Source of the DNA: Deltaproteobacteria bacterium RIFCSPHIGHO2_02_FULL_40_11
Lineage (GTDB): Bacteria > Bdellovibrionota > JACOXK01 > 2-02-FULL-40-11
Length of the DNA stretch: 13,557 nt
NCBI GenBank assembly: GCA_001798105.1
Contig: MGRI01000062.1
Coordinates: 1 to 13,557, forward strand
Direction: 5' to 3'
The notes under the pieces were generated by a model, which was not told the DNA's origin, searched no databases, and saw only the letters and a program-made list of their open reading frames with translations. Positions 11,307-13,557 of this stretch are shown one piece after another. Both the position numbers and the translations under genes were made by a program. Position 1 is the first letter of the stretch. Each line of letters opens with the position of its first letter.

Positions 11307-13557
11307 AACGCTGCTGCTGTGGTGGGGGTGATTTCCACATTTCCTTGAGGGGAGCTAAATGTTAGGTGAAGCTCTTCCAGCTGTTTGAGCGCATTTTGTA
11401 AAATTGTTGGTGTTTCATCTTGGTTCAGACGGTCTGCCAGTAATCCTGTATCTGTAATCATCTGATCAGAGCAATTTTCTTCTGAATCCGAAAATTCCGG
11501 TAATAAATTTATTCCATCCGTTCTTCCCAATAAGAAGCAAGATAATTTTTTTACGCGTGCTAATCCTGTGCTGTAAATTTGGTTATAAGCAAGGGGTGTG
11601 CCGATTGTATCTTTTGAATACGCTTGTTTGAGTGCGCTGAGGTCTAAAAGATTGTTCGAAAACATGGGGTCAAAAAATGTTTGTAAATATTTATTTTGAT
11701 GAAAAGATTGATTTAAGCCCAAAAATGTAAGTGCGATCAGTAATGCTTTTTGTCCTTCTAGCAATTGAAAGGGGTTATTTAAAATATTTTCGGAGTTGGA
11801 AATATCGCCATGAATTTTTTTATTTAATTCATTTACTTTTGATTTCAGCTGATCATTGATAAAGGTAATTAAGATGTGGTTATCTTTCTCATTTAAGTTG
11901 CCGTAGGTAACATGTTTTGAAATTTGCGTTTCTCTTTTTTTGGATATGTGTTTTGTTTCGTATCCAACGACTTCTTCGTGACGCTCCATGCGCCCTCCAA
12001 AAGTTTGGGTAATTGGGGATTGAAATGGTTCTGTATACGTTTCAACATTAAACCAACTTACGAGCATGCTATTTTCAGGATGTGCCATCATCGCTTTTAA
12101 AATTGTATCAGCATCATTATTTTGTAGCCATTGTTGAAGGGTTTGCATTGGATCTCGATCTGAATAGTCATGAAAAACATTTTCTGTTATAAAAATAAGG
12201 TGTCCCATCTCAATTGTTGGGAACTTGGTCGTGTATTCTGAAGTTGGAATAAATTTAAGATTTAATTCAAATGCAAGGTGTCCCTTGGTGTTTTGTGTTT
12301 GCGCCCATGAAATATTTTCAAAATTCATTTCAACGTGCCCAAAATCTAAGAAGGATGCTATTTTAATATGGGGAGGAAGCATACCATTTAACTTACTGAA
12401 CTTTTGAGAAAATTCTTCGAATTTTTCCTGTCCCAGCTCTTTCAACATATTTGATTTGGCAGTAATTTTCCCCATAAACGGTTGTGTTTCAGAAGAAGTG
12501 AAAATGTCAATTTGTTTAAATTCGTTGGGTAAATTATTCAAAAAGGTGTCTTTAATTGTTAGAATTTGCGCCTCTGATCGTCTAAGCTCTGACAGATATC
12601 TTGCTAAGATTCTAGCTAAATGTGTAAAATCCGTTTTAAGTTTTTTAAGATCTGCAGCGTTTTTATAAAAAATGCTATTTAGACTGCTTTTCAAAATTTG
12701 ACCCGCTTCTATAAATTCATTGGCATGCCTTGCAATTTTTTTACAAGTTTTTGGGTCATTACATTTCAGTGTATCGGCTTCTTTTAATGCAATGAATTGA
12801 TAGAAAGCAATAGCTTCGGCCCACGTTTCAATATTTTTGATGTTTTCTAGGGTAAAGAATGGGTAGTCAGTCTTTAAGCTTTGAATCGGAGATTCCAGTC
12901 GATCGAACTTGTCTTTTACAGTATCCTGTTGATTCCTAAGCCTGGGATAAAGATAAGTAAAAATTTGATGAAGGTTTTTATAAAAAGGTTCGAGTAGCAA
13001 CTTATGAAAAGTTAGGTTTTTATAGTCAGGATCATCTTCGTTTTCTCCTGCAACAAACTCTACATGAGGGGGTTTCCCAGATTCAATAGTTGCCGTTTTT
13101 CTGCATTTTCTTAGATATTCATCAAGTGAGATGTCCCCATCTCTATAGTCATCTAGAGCGCATTCAAGCTCAGCTAATTTCAGAATTTGAGCTTCCTTTT
13201 GTTGTCTGTTTTTTGTCGCACGAATGAAGTCTGCAAGAAAGTCTAGTTTTTTTGTATGAACATCTAATACAGCTCGTATTGCTGCTAAGTGCGCGTCAAT
13301 ATCGCCAAACTTTTTATTCATTGTTTCTGAAATTTCAGATAGCGCCATTCGAATATCTTTATGAATAAAATTCATATGTTCATGGAGTTCATCAATCTTT
13401 TTATTTAATTGATCAAATTGTGCATTCATGTTTTCCATTAAAGCTTGCATTTCATTCGGGCCTCCGGGACCCATTAGAAAATCCGCAAATAAAAATACAG
13501 CCCCGACCCCTGTAGCAATCGAGCTCAGAGAAGTGAGTGATAGCCCATTCTTTAAAA
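11303..13557 (-). CDS. Membrane-anchored coiled-coil protein with three cysteine pairs (5' end outside window)
   Basis: No family I can name. An internal ATG at 13474 would give 723 residues, but the frame stays open for 27 more codons to the window edge and encodes a hydrophobic segment (LSSIATGVGAVFLFADFLMG), so the true start is probably beyond base 13557 and this entry is partial. No good ribosome site precedes the 13474 ATG. After the hydrophobic segment comes PGGPNE and a heptad-like coiled coil (ALMENMNAQFDQLNKKIDEL and on, about 80 residues). The rest is mixed helical and strand sequence. It has exactly six cysteines in three neighbouring pairs (C-x18-C, C-x5-C, C-x21-C), which suggests disulfides and an extracytoplasmic position. 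The C-terminus is low-complexity (PTTAAAF). It converges with the phosphodiesterase gene; the two stop codons overlap (TTAG, 11303-11306). Confidence 0.75.
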   Translation of the reverse strand, partial: LKNGLSLTSLSSIATGVGAVFLFADFLMGPGGPNEMQALMENMNAQFDQLNKKIDELHEHMNFIHKDIRMALSEISETMNKKFGDIDAHLAAIRAVLDVHTKKLDFLADFIRATKNRQQKEAQILKLAELECALDDYRDGDISLDEYLRKCRKTATIESGKPPHVEFVAGENEDDPDYKNLTFHKLLLEPFYKNLHQIFTYLYPRLRNQQDTVKDKFDRLESPIQSLKTDYPFFTLENIKNIETWAEAIAFYQFIALKEADTLKCNDPKTCKKIARHANEFIEAGQILKSSLNSIFYKNAADLKKLKTDFTHLARILARYLSELRRSEAQILTIKDTFLNNLPNEFKQIDIFTSSETQPFMGKITAKSNMLKELGQEKFEEFSQKFSKLNGMLPPHIKIASFLDFGHVEMNFENISWAQTQNTKGHLAFELNLKFIPTSEYTTKFPTIEMGHLIFITENVFHDYSDRDPMQTLQQWLQNNDADTILKAMMAHPENSMLVSWFNVETYTEPFQSPITQTFGGRMERHEEVVGYETKHISKKRETQISKHVTYGNLNEKDNHILITFINDQLKSKVNELNKKIHGDISNSENILNNPFQLLEGQKALLIALTFLGLNQSFHQNKYLQTFFDPMFSNNLLDLSALKQAYSKDTIGTPLAYNQIYSTGLARVKKLSCFLLGRTDGINLLPEFSDSEENCSDQMITDTGLLADRLNQDETPTILQNALKQLEELHLTFSSPQGNVEITPTTAAAF

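Noticed and set aside
1..13557. tRNA, rRNA, CRISPR array, insertion sequence or attachment site
   Set aside because: No cloverleaf, rRNA-like block, regularly spaced repeat array, transposase or terminal inverted repeat was seen. The only repeats are the control-region motifs and the gene duplications.

Overview
This is an AT-rich (about 40% GC by eye) bacterial window, almost certainly from a Gram-negative organism. It shows Sec signal peptides, a lipoprotein with a clean lipobox, a periplasmic solute-binding protein, dense translationally coupled operons and two sequences that closely match sigma-54 (-24/-12) promoters. The combination would suit a Bdellovibrio-like or deltaproteobacterial lineage, but nothing here fixes the taxonomy.

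Layout. (1) Bases 1-1500, minus strand: an MFS exporter and, joined by an ATGA overlap, the start of a family-5 extracellular solute-binding protein that runs off the left edge. (2) Bases 1501-2137: a gene-free divergent control region. It holds two outward-facing sigma-54-type promoters, a repeated TTGTGCA half-site 150-200 bp upstream of each, several other palindromes, and a near-consensus sigma-70 promoter pointing left into non-coding DNA. (3) Bases 2138-8681, plus strand: a tightly packed operon of seven exported proteins. Six of them (351, 407, 408, 198, 342 and 292 aa) appear to be diverged paralogues sharing an aromatic-Y-x-x-P type motif at residue 45-62 of the precursor and a second block ending in an aromatic-rich helix. 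The seventh is a small lipoprotein. (4) Bases 8748-11306, plus strand: a large secreted alkaline-phosphatase-superfamily phosphodiesterase with all expected metal-ligand motifs, 66 bp after the array and probably part of the same transcription unit. (5) Bases 11303-13557, minus strand: a convergent gene whose stop codon overlaps the phosphodiesterase stop. It encodes a membrane-anchored coiled-coil protein with six paired cysteines, and its reading frame stays open through the right edge.

How it may fit together (inference). An enhancer-binding protein acting through the TTGTGCA sites and sigma-54 could switch on, divergently, an exporter/solute-binding pair and a secreted-protein operon. All eight operon products should leave the cytoplasm, so the product is most likely an envelope or extracellular structure or an extracellular processing system. 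I do not recognise the FYYxP-type family by name and assign it no function. The paralogous array with its sigma-54 control and phosphodiesterase is the best candidate for an undescribed system here.
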